DNA of 58,416 nucleotides from an uncultured Halorubrum sp. (lineage in GTDB: Archaea > Halobacteriota > Halobacteria > Halobacteriales > Haloferacaceae). Shown in pieces: positions 17,671-26,621 of this stretch (position 1 is the stretch's first letter; each line of letters opens with the position of its first letter). Under the pieces are notes generated by a model that was given only the letters and a program-made list of their open reading frames with translations, was not told the origin of the DNA and did not search any database. The stretch spans positions 1-58,416 of the forward strand of contig NZ_CAKZRO010000142.1 of the NCBI RefSeq assembly GCF_937146585.1. Direction: 5' to 3'. The position numbers were made by a program, and so were the translations under genes.

Positions 17671-18270
17671 TCAGCGTTCGAAGCGCAGCGAGTCGCCGAC
17701 GGCGACGCCGTGGCGGTCGGTCCACTCGTAGGGGACCTCCAGCACGTACTGGCCGGAGCCGGGATACTGCTGCTCTTCGCCGTCCTCGTTCGGCCCCGGT
17801 TCGGGCGCGTTGTGGATCCGGGTGATCTGCCGGTCGCCGTCGACGTAGACGATGTCGATGCCGAAGCTCATCCGGCGCATCACGTAGGTGAGCGTGTCCT
17901 GCGGCGAATCGTAGGCGAACAGCATGCCGCCGTCCTCGGGCAGCGACTCGGCGTCGCTGAGCCCGAGCAGGCGCTTGTCTCCGGTGTCGGCGACCGCCGC
18001 GGTGACGGACCCGCGCGCCTCGCCGGCGGGGCCCTCGACGGTCACGGTCGTCGTCTCGTAATCGGCGTACGTCCCGCTGGGCCAGTCGACGTCGTCTGTT
18101 CCGTCCTCGCCCGGTTCGTCGCCTCCGCCGGCCCCCGAGTCGTCGCCTCCGCCGTCGCCGCCACCGGTATCCCCGTCGCTCGCTCCGGGCGCGCCGTCGC
18201 CCCCGAGACAGCCCGCCGCGACGCCCGCCGTCGCGGCCGCGGTCAGTCCGAGGAGTCGCCGCCGTCTCAT
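17671..18270 (-). CDS. DUF192-family Tat lipoprotein
   Basis: A 199-residue surface lipoprotein. The signal MRRRRLLGL, hydrophobic core and lipobox AAGC (Cys21) are followed by a 35-residue Gly/Asp linker. The rest is a DUF192 domain (VADTGDKRLLGLSDAESLPEDGGMLF, then RRMSFGIDIVYVD and GQYVLEVPYEW), a small beta-barrel of unknown function common in secreted or membrane-anchored haloarchaeal proteins. Convergent with the JAMM gene and divergent from the small membrane protein that starts at 18402. Confidence 0.85.
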   Translation of the reverse strand: MRRRRLLGLTAAATAGVAAGCLGGDGAPGASDGDTGGGDGGGDDSGAGGGDEPGEDGTDDVDWPSGTYADYETTTVTVEGPAGEARGSVTAAVADTGDKRLLGLSDAESLPEDGGMLFAYDSPQDTLTYVMRRMSFGIDIVYVDGDRQITRIHNAPEPGPNEDGEEQQYPGSGQYVLEVPYEWTDRHGVAVGDSLRFER

Positions 18271-18401
18271 GGGCGTAACCAAGCCGGCCGGGGATATAAG
18301 CGGCCGCGTCGCTCGCGTCGGGAGCGCGCTCGGAACGGCGGGGCTGCGGTCGGCACGGCACGGTCCGAGGAAATTATGTTCGCCGGCGAACAGTCGTCGG
18401 C

Positions 18402-18800
18402 ATGAGCGGTAGAAGTACCCGAAAGTCGCGCGGAGGGACGCCAGACAACGCGAGCGTTCTCGGCGGCACGGCGATCGTCTCCGGGGCGGCGGTCTCGCTG
18501 TCCGGTCTCCTGTTGTATCAGGCGTCCGCGAGCGGTGGAAGCCACATCGCCGCGGTCGGTCTCCTGTTCGTGTTCGCCGGCGTCTTCGCGGTCGACCGGG
18601 TCGGTGGCCGGACCGGGCTCTCAGCGGGGACGCGCCGCCGCGTGGCACTCGGCCTCGCGGCGCTCGCGGCGGCGCTGGGTCTCGCGTTCTTCGCCGTGGA
18701 CTACCCCGGCTTCTCGGGAGCCGTCGCCGTCGCGTCACCGTCGTGCTATCACGGCTCCGACAAATGCTATCCGCCCGGACGAACCCGGTCCGCGGTATGA
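18402..18800 (+). CDS. small membrane protein, unknown function
   Basis: A 132-residue protein with three predicted membrane helices (about residues 18-40, 46-64 and 80-102) and a basic N-terminus (MSGRSTRKSRGG). A TATA-like TTATG lies about 27 bases before the ATG. The C-terminal 25 residues hold Cys114 and Cys121 (SCYHGSDKCYPPG), a possible disulfide or metal site outside the membrane. I do not recognise a family. The stop codon is embedded in an ATGA that could start a very short frame downstream, which I do not call. Confidence 0.6.
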   Translation: MSGRSTRKSRGGTPDNASVLGGTAIVSGAAVSLSGLLLYQASASGGSHIAAVGLLFVFAGVFAVDRVGGRTGLSAGTRRRVALGLAALAAALGLAFFAVDYPGFSGAVAVASPSCYHGSDKCYPPGRTRSAV

Positions 18801-18943
18801 ACCTCCCGTCCCTCCCGCGGCCCGGTCGTCGAGCCGCCACCGGCACCGAGACCGCGCTCGGACGCCGGGCCTCCGACGCGGCGTAGCGACCCCTCGTGCC
18901 GGGAAGGACGCGCTTTTATCGCCGCCGGAGCGTAGCGTGGGAC

Positions 18944-19531
18944 ATGGCGAAAGTGAGCATCGGCCTCCGCGGGTGGCGCTTCGAGGAGGACGAGATATTC
19001 ACCGACGACGAGGAGCTGAAGCCCCTCGACGAGATCCCGGAGGACCCGCGAGAGCGGCTCCTGCGGCTCGTCAAGCTCGTCGAGGAGCCCTGCGACGTCT
19101 GCTACCTCGACTACGGCGAGGAGGAGGTCCACCGGTGTAAGGAGGCGGAGATCGTGTACGGCGAGCCAGAGGGAGAGGTGCTGCTCTGCCCCGAACACGA
19201 GCGCGACCTCCTCTACTGGTTCCGCGAGGCTGGCGGCAGCGACCACAAGGGGTCCGTCGAGTTCGCCGACCGCTTCCACGAGTGGGTCGCCGCCGGCAAC
19301 GAGGCGCCGGAGGGGTACGGCTCGGTCGAGCACGTCGAGGAGGACCCCGACGGACTCCCGGACCTCCCCGACCAGCAGGAGGTCCAGGAGCGGCTCGAAG
19401 AGGACTTCGAGGGCGACCGGATCGACATCCTCGAACTCGCCGGGCAGGAGCGGTCCGACGAGCAGCTGACCGAGGAGGAGGTCGCCGACTCCGACCTCGA
19501 CCTCTCGACCGACTACCCGTCGGACCGATGA
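18944..19531 (+). CDS. zinc-binding conserved haloarchaeal protein, trmJ operon
   Basis: A 195-residue acidic protein. It carries a likely zinc site: Cys50 and Cys53 (CDVCYLDYG), Cys65 and Cys82 with His85 ([10 protein letters not shown]). The C-terminal 60 residues are an acidic helical tail. I do not recognise a function. The ATG follows a TATA-like TTTTATC by about 27 bases. Its stop overlaps the start of trmJ (ATGA), so a link to tRNA modification or to regulating TrmJ is a reasonable guess. Confidence 0.75.
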   Translation: MAKVSIGLRGWRFEEDEIFTDDEELKPLDEIPEDPRERLLRLVKLVEEPCDVCYLDYGEEEVHRCKEAEIVYGEPEGEVLLCPEHERDLLYWFREAGGSDHKGSVEFADRFHEWVAAGNEAPEGYGSVEHVEEDPDGLPDLPDQQEVQERLEEDFEGDRIDILELAGQERSDEQLTEEEVADSDLDLSTDYPSDR

Positions 19532-20406
19532 GCGACGGCGACGAGGCGGGGAGCGGTGGGGAGCCCGCGGACGATGCGGAGCTTGCCGACGGCGCGGAGC
19601 CGGACGCGACCGACGACTCGGAGCCCGCGCGGTCGCGGCGGAAACCCGTCGTCGTGGTCGTCGAGCCGGAGACGCCGGGCAACGTCGGCACCATCGCCCG
19701 GGCGATGAAGAACTTCGGGCTCACGGACCTCAAGCTCGTGAACCCGCCGGAGATCCCGGAGGACGGCGAGGCGTACGGCTTCGCCGGCCACGCGCGGGAG
19801 GACGTGCTGCCGAACGCCGACGAGGTGAGCTTCGACGAGGTCGTCGCGAACTACCACACCGTCGGCACCACCGCGATCACCGGCGAGGACGACCGGAGCC
19901 ACGAGCGCTACCCGTTCAAGACGCCCGTCGAGCTGCGCGAGTCGCTGAAGACGGTCGACGCGCCCACCGCCATCGTCTTCGGCCGCGAGGGGCGCGGCCT
20001 CAACAACGAGGAGCTCTCGCGGCTCGACGAGGTGTGTTCGATCCCCGCCGACGAGGACTACCCCGTCCTCAACCTCGGCCAGGCCGCGACGGTGCTGCTG
20101 TACGAGCTGCGCGGTCTCACGGTCGACGAGACGCAGCAGCCCGACACCGAGGTCACCCGCGCCCCGGAGGCGGACGTCGAGCGCTTCCACGAGTTCTACG
20201 GGGAGTTCCTCGCGGCGACCGGCCAGCGAGAGCACGTCCGCGAGAAGAACGAGCTGCTGATGCGCCGGCTGCTCGGCCGCGCGCACCCCACCGAGCGCGA
20301 GATCCACACCCTGCTCGGCACGTTCCGGAAGGCGAACGCGAAGCTGGAGCACGCCGACCACCTCGCGGCGAAGTACGACGAGCCGCCGTATCCCACGGAG
20401 CGGTAG
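19528..20406 (+). CDS. trmJ: tRNA (cytidine/uridine-32-2'-O)-methyltransferase TrmJ
   Basis: SPOUT-class methyltransferase that adds a 2'-O-methyl group at position 32 of tRNA. After an acidic 38-residue leader come the family motifs: [20 protein letters not shown] (motif 1), [15 protein letters not shown] (motif 2) and [15 protein letters not shown] (motif 3, knot and SAM site). The C-terminal helical extension ([21 protein letters not shown]) matches TrmJ rather than TrmL. 292 residues. The ATG overlaps the preceding stop, so translation is coupled. Confidence 0.9.
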   Translation: MSDGDEAGSGGEPADDAELADGAEPDATDDSEPARSRRKPVVVVVEPETPGNVGTIARAMKNFGLTDLKLVNPPEIPEDGEAYGFAGHAREDVLPNADEVSFDEVVANYHTVGTTAITGEDDRSHERYPFKTPVELRESLKTVDAPTAIVFGREGRGLNNEELSRLDEVCSIPADEDYPVLNLGQAATVLLYELRGLTVDETQQPDTEVTRAPEADVERFHEFYGEFLAATGQREHVREKNELLMRRLLGRAHPTEREIHTLLGTFRKANAKLEHADHLAAKYDEPPYPTER

Positions 20407-20408
20407 CC

Positions 20409-21098
20409 GTGCGCGGCCCCGCCATCGACGAGGACCTCGTCGCCGGCGTGCGCGACGTCTCCCCGCTCATGCTCGGGATCGTCCCCTTCGCGCTGGTGGC
20501 CGGCATCGCCGCGGTCGACGCCGGCCTCGGCCTGCCCGAGGCGGTCGGGATGTCCGTGATCGTGTTCGCGGGCGCCTCCCAGCTGGCGGCGCTCGAACTG
20601 CTCGGCGAGAACGCGCCGCTCGCCGTCGTCGTCGGGACTGCCGTCGTCATCAACCTCCGGATGCTGATGTACTCGGCCTCCATCGCCCCGCACTTCGCGG
20701 AGTACGGTCGCCGGCTCCGCGCGGGGCTCGCGTACCTCCTCACCGACCAGGCGTACGCCCTCTCGGTCGCCGAGTTCGACGAGAACCCCGACCGCAGCCG
20801 GTGGCGCTACTACCTCGGCGCGGCCGCGTCGCTGTGGGTCGTCTGGCAGGTCGGGACGGTCGCCGGCGTCGTCCTCGGCGCGGGCGTCCCCGACGCGTGG
20901 GGGCTCACCTTCGCGGTCCCGCTCGTGTTCCTCGCGCTCCTCGTCCCCGCGATGAAGGACCGGCCGACCACCGTCGCGGGCGTGGCCGGCGGCGCGGTCG
21001 CGGTCGTCGCGGCCGGCCTCCCGCTCAACCTCGGCCTGCTCGTCGGGGCGCTCAGCGGGATCGCGGCCGGACTGGTGACGGAGGTGACCGGGGCGTGA
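20409..21098 (+). CDS. azlC: AzlC-family branched-chain amino acid exporter subunit
   Basis: Large membrane subunit of an AzlCD-type permease that exports branched-chain amino acids. The 229-residue protein has six to seven hydrophobic helices and the AzlC signatures FAGASQLAALELLG and LMYSASIAPHF, then LLTDQAYALSVAEF. The GTG at 20409, two bases after the trmJ stop, is the likely start. Its own stop overlaps the start of azlD. The amino-acid substrate is inferred from the family. Confidence 0.85.
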   Translation: MRGPAIDEDLVAGVRDVSPLMLGIVPFALVAGIAAVDAGLGLPEAVGMSVIVFAGASQLAALELLGENAPLAVVVGTAVVINLRMLMYSASIAPHFAEYGRRLRAGLAYLLTDQAYALSVAEFDENPDRSRWRYYLGAAASLWVVWQVGTVAGVVLGAGVPDAWGLTFAVPLVFLALLVPAMKDRPTTVAGVAGGAVAVVAAGLPLNLGLLVGALSGIAAGLVTEVTGA

Positions 21099-21451
21099 CG
21101 GGCGCGCTCGCGTCGGTCGTCGCCTCGCCGCGCGCTTGGGTCGCCATCGTCGCCATCGGGGTCCTCACCTACGGGATCCGGCTCTCGTTCATCCACCTGT
21201 TCGGCCGGATCGACGGCGTCCCGACGCGGCTCCAGCGGCCGCTGCGGTACGTCCCGCCGGCGGTCCTCGCGGCGCTGGTGCTCCCCGACCTTGTGACGCT
21301 CGAGCCGTCCGTCGCCGCGACCCTGCTCGACGAGCGACTCGTCGCCGGCCTCGTCGCCGGCGCGGTCGCGTGGCGGACGGAGAACGTGTTCGCCACCATC
21401 GCGACCGGGATGGTCACGCTCTGGGCGTTCCGATTCGTCGTGTTCGCGTGA
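21095..21451 (+). CDS. azlD: AzlD-family small transporter subunit
   Basis: Small partner of AzlC, 118 residues with four predicted membrane helices. TYGIRLSFI at the end of helix 1, LRYVPPAVLAALVLPDL and VAWRTENVFATIATGMVTLWAFRF match the AzlD family. It starts with a GTG that overlaps the azlC stop (GTGA), the usual arrangement for this pair. The operon therefore runs zinc protein, trmJ, azlC, azlD with overlaps or two-base gaps throughout. Confidence 0.85.
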   Translation: MTGALASVVASPRAWVAIVAIGVLTYGIRLSFIHLFGRIDGVPTRLQRPLRYVPPAVLAALVLPDLVTLEPSVAATLLDERLVAGLVAGAVAWRTENVFATIATGMVTLWAFRFVVFA

Positions 21452-21484
21452 GACCGGCGTGGCGTCCGGCCGGCGACGCGGTCG

Positions 21485-21817
21485 TCAGCGCTCGCGTTCG
21501 GTTTGTCGCTCCGTTCGGCGTTCGCGCGCGTCAGCCTCGTCGCGGTCGACGGGTCGGTCGAACCGAGCGTCTCGGTCGGCCTCGCGCTCGCGGGCGGCGG
21601 CGATGCGCTGGGCGGCGTCGGCGAGCGAGTCGAGCGCCGCGAACAGCCGGTACGACAGGTACGGTCCCACGGTGAGGACGAGGACGGTCCAGACGCCGAG
21701 CAGTATCTGTCCGAGGATCAGCAGCGAGTAGACGAACACGAACAGGCTCACGGCGGCGAGCGCGCCGCCGACGCGCGTGCGGAGGGCCTCGGCGGGCGAA
21801 AGCGGGTCGTGTGCCAT
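21485..21817 (-). CDS. small membrane protein with charged tail
   Basis: A 110-residue protein. Residues 18-40 and 42-60 are two membrane helices (ALAAVSLFVFVYSLLILGQI, then a stretch around VWTVLVLTVGPYL); the rest is a soluble, highly charged Arg/Glu/Asp coiled-coil-like tail. A TATA-like TTATTTTTAAG on the minus strand lies 25 to 35 bases before the start (21842-21852). Function unknown. It is convergent with azlD. Confidence 0.65.
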   Translation of the reverse strand: MAHDPLSPAEALRTRVGGALAAVSLFVFVYSLLILGQILLGVWTVLVLTVGPYLSYRLFAALDSLADAAQRIAAAREREADRDARFDRPVDRDEADARERRTERQTERER

Positions 21818-21914
21818 ACGCGGAGCTTCCGACGGAACTCACTTAAAAATAAACGCGAAGCGGCGAGAGACGGCGAGCGCGAGCGTGATTGCCCTCGCTC
21901 GCGGCGCGTCTCGC

Positions 21915-23846
21915 TCAGTCGTCGGCGGGGGCCGCGGAGTCGCCTGCGGAGACGCCGGTGCCGGGGCCGACGTCGATGCCGAGGTCGGCGAGCTTCTCGT
22001 CCGGGACGACGCCGTCGACCCAGCCGCGGGTCTCGTAGTACTCGGCCTTCAGCTGGTCGAGCTCGACGAGCTCGCCCTCGCTGGCACCCGTGCCGGGGAT
22101 GGCGTCCGGGTGGCCCTCGATGAACCGGTTCGGCAGCGTGTCCTCCGCGCCGCCGAAGCCGGCGAGGTTGTTGTAGTAGCGCTCGAGGTTGTAGATGCGC
22201 TCGCCCGCCTCGAACAGCTCGTCCTCCGAGAGGTCCTGGCCGGTCACGCCGTTGTACTGGAGCACGTACTCCTCGATCCCCTCCGCGAACGCGCTGAACT
22301 TACAGATGTCGAACGAGTCCGACACCGCGTGGAGGTCCTGGAAGGTGGCGGTGAGTTCGCCCTTCCCTTCCCACTCGTACGGATCGACCTTCTCCGGGAT
22401 CCCGAGGATCTCGGCGGCCGGCGTGTAGCCGCGCAGGTGGCACGCGCCGCGGTTGGAGGTGGCGTACGCGATCGCCATTCCCTTCATACAGCGCGGGTCG
22501 TAGGCGGCCATCGTCTGGCCCTTCACAGAGAGCTTGTTGCCGTGCGCGTCCTTCGCGTCGGCGACGCGCTCGGGACCCTCCGCGAGGAGGTCGCCGAGGT
22601 CGGACGAACGGTGACCGATCTCCTCGATGAGGTCGATCATCGTCTCCGAGTCGCCCCAGTCGAGGTGGCCGACGCCGTCGAGTTTGCCCTCCTCGCTCAT
22701 CTCCATCGCCATCGCCATCATGTTGCCGGCCTCGATGGTGTCGAGACCGAGGTCGTTACACTGCTCTAACATGCGGGCGATCTCGTCGCGGTCGGAGTGG
22801 CCCGAGTTCGGGCCGAGCGCCCACGCGGACTCGTACTCGTACGACTCCGTGCGGACGTTCATCTCCTGGCCCTTGTGGGTGACGTTGACCTCGACCTCCT
22901 TCTTACACGCCACGGGACAGGAGTGGCACGTCGGCTCGTCGACGAGGATGTTCTCGCGGACGTTCTCGCCGGAGACCCGCTCCGCCTCGATGTCCGCGCC
23001 TTCGGCGTCGTGGTACGCCTCCGTCGAGGTGTACTTCGCGTTCTTCGTCGGGAGGCCGTCCATCTCCTCGGTCGCGTTCATCAGGACGTTCGTCCCGTAC
23101 ATCGAGAGGCCGCCCTCGTTGGGCGCGGTGACGTCGGACTCGCGGATGACCTCCATCGCCTGCTGGTAGCCCTCCTGGAACGTCTCGGGGTCGGCGGGCT
23201 TCGGCATGTTCGTGCCCGACTTCACGACGACCGCCTTCACGTTCTTCGCGCCCATGACGGCGCCGGTGCCGCCGCGGCCCGAGGCGCGGTCGTCCTCGTT
23301 GATGACGCAGCCGTAGCGCACCTCGTTCTCGCCGCCCTGCCCGATCGCCATCACGGAGACGTCACGGCCGACCTTGCCGTCGACCTCCTCGCCGATCTGG
23401 TCGATCGTGTCGTGGACGCCCTGGCCCCAGAGGTGGGAGGCGTCGCGTACCTCGACCTCGCCGTCCTCGACGAACAGGTAGACCGGCTCGTCGCTCTCCC
23501 CGTCGAGGAGGACCCCGTCGAGGCCGGCCCACTTGAGCCGCGCGCCGGACCAGCCACCGTGGTGCGAGTCGGTGACGGTCCCCGTCAGCGGGGACTTCGT
23601 CACCAGGGCGATCCGACCGCTCATCACGGTCTGGGTGCCGGTGAGCGGCCCGGTCATGAACGCCAGTCGGTTCTCCGGCCCCAGCGGGTCCACGTCGGGA
23701 CCCTTGTCGAAGACGTACTTGACGCCGAGCCCGCGGGCGCCGATGTACTTCTCCGCGTCCTCGTCGTCGATCCCCTGATAGTTGACCTCCCCGCCGCCGA
23801 GATCGACCTGTGCCACACGGTCTCTGTAGCCGCCCATTTCAGTCAT
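21915..23846 (-). CDS. aor: aldehyde ferredoxin oxidoreductase (tungsten enzyme family)
   Basis: Cytoplasmic tungstopterin enzyme family that oxidises aldehydes to acids with ferredoxin as acceptor. Using the ATG at 23846 the protein has 643 residues. The four cluster ligands are Cys307, Cys310, Cys314 (CHSCPVACK) and Cys515 (FDICKF). SHHGGWSGARLKWAGLDG, EDDRASGRGGTGAVMG and YESAWALGPNSGHSD are family motifs for cofactor binding. A strong AT-rich box on the minus strand at 23861-23868 is 27 bases from a downstream in-frame ATG at 23837, so the true start may be three codons later. The particular aldehyde is unknown. Confidence 0.92.
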   Translation of the reverse strand: MTEMGGYRDRVAQVDLGGGEVNYQGIDDEDAEKYIGARGLGVKYVFDKGPDVDPLGPENRLAFMTGPLTGTQTVMSGRIALVTKSPLTGTVTDSHHGGWSGARLKWAGLDGVLLDGESDEPVYLFVEDGEVEVRDASHLWGQGVHDTIDQIGEEVDGKVGRDVSVMAIGQGGENEVRYGCVINEDDRASGRGGTGAVMGAKNVKAVVVKSGTNMPKPADPETFQEGYQQAMEVIRESDVTAPNEGGLSMYGTNVLMNATEEMDGLPTKNAKYTSTEAYHDAEGADIEAERVSGENVRENILVDEPTCHSCPVACKKEVEVNVTHKGQEMNVRTESYEYESAWALGPNSGHSDRDEIARMLEQCNDLGLDTIEAGNMMAMAMEMSEEGKLDGVGHLDWGDSETMIDLIEEIGHRSSDLGDLLAEGPERVADAKDAHGNKLSVKGQTMAAYDPRCMKGMAIAYATSNRGACHLRGYTPAAEILGIPEKVDPYEWEGKGELTATFQDLHAVSDSFDICKFSAFAEGIEEYVLQYNGVTGQDLSEDELFEAGERIYNLERYYNNLAGFGGAEDTLPNRFIEGHPDAIPGTGASEGELVELDQLKAEYYETRGWVDGVVPDEKLADLGIDVGPGTGVSAGDSAAPADD

Positions 23847-23860
23847 GTAATGCTCTATCA

Positions 23861-23868
23861 TTATATTA
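23861..23868 (-). promoter_or_regulatory. TATA box of the aldehyde ferredoxin oxidoreductase gene
   Basis: The minus strand reads TAATATAA here, preceded by CC, in an otherwise GC-rich sequence. Its centre is 27 bases before the ATG at 23837 and 18 before that at 23846, which favours the former as a leaderless start. Confidence 0.55.
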
Positions 23869-24030
23869 GGACCGTATCGGGTTAGTTGTTGATTCGGCGG
23901 CGTAACCGATAGCGGTTACCGACTCTGGCCTCCTCGCGGCGGGTGCGGCGTTCGGTGCGCCGGCTTCGCCGGGAGAGGCGACGGGCCGTCGAAACGGAGA
24001 ATTAACCCGAATCGGGACCGAGGAGAGAGC

Positions 24031-24471
24031 GTGAACAGCCGCGACGAGGAGGCCGACGGACGCGGTCAAGACCCGCGCGAGCGATCGGCCGGCGGCGAGG
24101 ATCGGCGTACCCCCGCCGGGGTCGCGGGGCTCGTTCTCACGGCGTCGGTCATCCCGGTGCCGGCCGGACGAGGCACCGGCGGGGAGACGCTCCCACTCCT
24201 CCCGGAGTGGATCGGGCTCACCACGCCCTTTCACCTGATCGGGTACGCCGCGCTCGCCGCCCTCACGGTCCGAGTGCTCGTAGGACGGGGCGGGACGACG
24301 GCGAGGGCCGCCGCCGTCGGCGTCGCGGCCGCGACCGCGTTCGGGTTCGGCGTGGAACTCGTTCAAGCCCCGATCCCGTGGCGGTCGTTCGCGTGGAGCG
24401 ACGCCGCGGTCAACGCGGTCGGCGCGACGGTCGGAGCGGGGGCCTTCTTAGCGTGGCGAACGGTCCGCTGA
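24031..24471 (+). CDS. VanZ-like membrane protein
   Basis: A 146-residue protein starting with GTG; a TATA-like TTAACC is about 27 bases upstream. After a charged N-terminal 28 residues come four hydrophobic segments with the VanZ-like pattern of a helix followed by TTPFHLIGYAALAALTVRVLV and then GFGVELVQAPIPWRSFAWSDAAVNAVGA. VanZ-like proteins are small integral membrane proteins of mostly unknown role. Convergent with the 5'-nucleotidase-like gene. Confidence 0.75.
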   Translation: MNSRDEEADGRGQDPRERSAGGEDRRTPAGVAGLVLTASVIPVPAGRGTGGETLPLLPEWIGLTTPFHLIGYAALAALTVRVLVGRGGTTARAAAVGVAAATAFGFGVELVQAPIPWRSFAWSDAAVNAVGATVGAGAFLAWRTVR

Positions 24472-24520
24472 ACCGGGAACCGGGAGAGATCGAGCCGAAC
24501 CGGAACTAACGGCGCGGTCG

Positions 24521-26440
24521 TCAGCGGCCGGGCGGACCGGCGCGACCGCGACCCCGACGCCGCACCGTCGCCGCGACGTCGGCGTTCAGCCGCGAGCGCT
24601 CGAAGTATATCTGCTCGAACTCGCTCGACTCGTACTCCGCGTAGCAGTCGAGCGCGATCTCGTCGCCGTCGTCGGCGTCGTCGACCGCCTCGGCGAGGTC
24701 GCCGTCGTCGACGCGGACGACAAGCGTCTCGTCGCCCTCGCCGAAGACGACCTGTTCGGCGTCGAGGTGCTCGCCGTCCGGAGTCCACACCGCGACCGTG
24801 TCGTCGGCGACCGACCGGACGTCGTCGGGCGCGTCGAACTGCGTCACGACCTTGCCGTTCCCGTCGACGGTGACCGACGCGTCGGGGAGGTCGCGGTCGA
24901 CGCGCTGCATGCGACCTTCGGGCTCCGGGGCGACGGTGTCCCGCTCTCGCAGGTAGTCCACGACCAGCGTCACGAGCAGCTCGTCGGTGTCCTCGATCAC
25001 GGGCTTGTCTTCGAGCGGGTAGCCGCTCCCGCCGTTGGCGATGTAGCTGTTGACGGCCACATCGTAGGTCTCGTCGGGGTCGAGCGGCTCGTCGCCGACG
25101 CGCACGTCGCGGATCTGCTCGTCGACGCCCTCGTGGGGCACCCACTCGAAGCGCACGCCGCTGACCTGCTGGGAGATCTCCTCGCCGAAGCTCTGGCCGG
25201 TTTCGCTCTCCAGGGTGATGACCTGGCTCTCCAGCGCGTCGACGAGTTCCTCGCCCGTCAGCTCCAGCGTGACGAGCGTGTTCGGGAACGGGAGGGTGTT
25301 GAAGATGTCGCCGCCGGTGATCTCGCCGGGGCCGTACACCGAGTCAGAGCGGATGCCGCCGGCGTTCGTGATCGCCACGTCGGCGTCGGCTCGCTCGCGC
25401 ATCGCGTCGGTGACGAGGTTGCCGTACCCGGTCTCGCGGTGGTAGTTCGAGCCGAACCTCGCGTCGAGCGGCGTCTCCGTTTCCACGATCACCGAGTCGA
25501 GCCCCACCTCGGCGCGGTAGTCGTTGATGATCTCGGAGGCGGTGGGGTCCTTCGGGATGTCATCCGTGACCTCGATCAGCCGTCCGTCGAACGAGGTGAC
25601 CTCGCCGTCGGCGACCGTCAGTTCGATCTCGCTGAGGTACGCCGCGCGGGCCCGCGCCTCGGAGATGATCGACCCGTCGACTGACTCGGGCGGATAGAAC
25701 TGCTCGTCGTCGCCGACGACCACGAGGTCGATATCGTCGTCCGCGTCGGCCTCCGCGAGGTCCTCGGCGTCGTCAATTCCCGTGTGGGCGAGCGCGACGA
25801 CGACGTCGACGTCCTCCTCATCCCTGAGCCGCTTCGCCGTCGCCGGGCCTTTCTCGGTGTAATCCTCGATGGTGATGCCCTCGCCCTCGAAGTCGATGTT
25901 CGTCTTCCCGGTCGTCGCCCCCTGGTCGGCGAGACCGATGATACCGACGCTGACGCCGCCGCGCTCGACGATCTCCGTCAACTCCGTACCGTCGAACGCC
26001 TCGCCCTCGCTGTCGACGAGGTTCGTCGCCAGCCACGGGAACTCGGAGTCGGTCGTCACGTCCGAGATCGGGTCGAGCCCGTAGTCGAACTCGTGGTTCC
26101 CGATCACGTCGGCGTCCGGCCCGACCTCGTTGAGCACGTCCACCGGCGCGCGCCACTGCGAGACCGGGCTGAGCGCGTGCGGCCCGATCTCGTCGCCGCC
26201 GCCGACGACGACGACCGGGCCGTCGGCCGCCGCGCGGCGCTGTTCGATGAGCGTCACCAGCCGCGGGAACTTCTTGTCCTCCGCCGCCGCCGTCTGAATG
26301 TCGTTGTACGACAGAACTGTGAGCGTCGTCGATCCGTCGCCCTCTGCGGCCGTCGCCGAACCGGACAGGAGCGACCCGCCGAGTACGATTCCACCCGCTC
26401 GCAGTACCTCGCGCCGTCCGAAGTCACGGTCCCGTGACAT
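24521..26440 (-). CDS. Tat-exported 5'-nucleotidase/metallophosphatase family protein
   Basis: A 639-residue secreted protein related to UshA-type 5'-nucleotidases. The Tat signal is RRDFGRREV-like (DFGRREVLRAGG) with a cleavage region near SATAA. A metallophosphatase domain follows (SYNDIQ 44-49, GGGDEIG with Asp83, GNHEFDYG with Asn115 and His116, LAHTG), then the 5'-nucleotidase C-terminal domain (NAGGIRSD, FPNTLVTLELTGEEL, VNSYIANGGSGYP) and a last beta-rich domain of about 110 residues. Two usual metal ligands differ (see findings). No membrane anchor is visible, so it may be released. Strong promoter upstream. Confidence 0.85.
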   Translation of the reverse strand: MSRDRDFGRREVLRAGGIVLGGSLLSGSATAAEGDGSTTLTVLSYNDIQTAAAEDKKFPRLVTLIEQRRAAADGPVVVVGGGDEIGPHALSPVSQWRAPVDVLNEVGPDADVIGNHEFDYGLDPISDVTTDSEFPWLATNLVDSEGEAFDGTELTEIVERGGVSVGIIGLADQGATTGKTNIDFEGEGITIEDYTEKGPATAKRLRDEEDVDVVVALAHTGIDDAEDLAEADADDDIDLVVVGDDEQFYPPESVDGSIISEARARAAYLSEIELTVADGEVTSFDGRLIEVTDDIPKDPTASEIINDYRAEVGLDSVIVETETPLDARFGSNYHRETGYGNLVTDAMRERADADVAITNAGGIRSDSVYGPGEITGGDIFNTLPFPNTLVTLELTGEELVDALESQVITLESETGQSFGEEISQQVSGVRFEWVPHEGVDEQIRDVRVGDEPLDPDETYDVAVNSYIANGGSGYPLEDKPVIEDTDELLVTLVVDYLRERDTVAPEPEGRMQRVDRDLPDASVTVDGNGKVVTQFDAPDDVRSVADDTVAVWTPDGEHLDAEQVVFGEGDETLVVRVDDGDLAEAVDDADDGDEIALDCYAEYESSEFEQIYFERSRLNADVAATVRRRGRGRAGPPGR

Positions 26441-26454
26441 CGAATTGCTCCAAG

Positions 26455-26550
26455 TAGAGAAATTTATAAAATCTTTCTATAATTGACTATATATTTATCA
26501 ATAAGTTCTTTTGAGAGATTCTCACAACGGGTGAGACAAAGACTCTCAAC
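26455..26550. promoter_or_regulatory. AT-rich promoter region with TGAGA/TCTCA inverted repeats
   Basis: This is the most AT-rich stretch of the window. TTTATAAA at 26463-26470 is centred 26 bases before the 5'-nucleotidase-like start on the minus strand. Further out, TGAGA-gat-TCTCA at 26512-26524 and TGAGA-N7-TCTCA at 26532-26548 are two inverted repeats with the same half-site. They lie between this gene and the divergent RaSEA gene and could be operators; that is inference. Confidence 0.5.
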
Positions 26551-26621
26551 TGAGGAACGCGGACCCCGGGTCGGTCGGCGATGACGACACGGCTTTACGC
26601 GCTCGGCCGCTCCGTCCGACA

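Noticed and set aside
18797-18886. A 29-codon frame with an ATGA overlap after the small membrane protein gene
   Set aside because: Very short, Arg/Pro/Ala-rich, with no feature beyond the overlap. The same frame also opens upstream at 18764.
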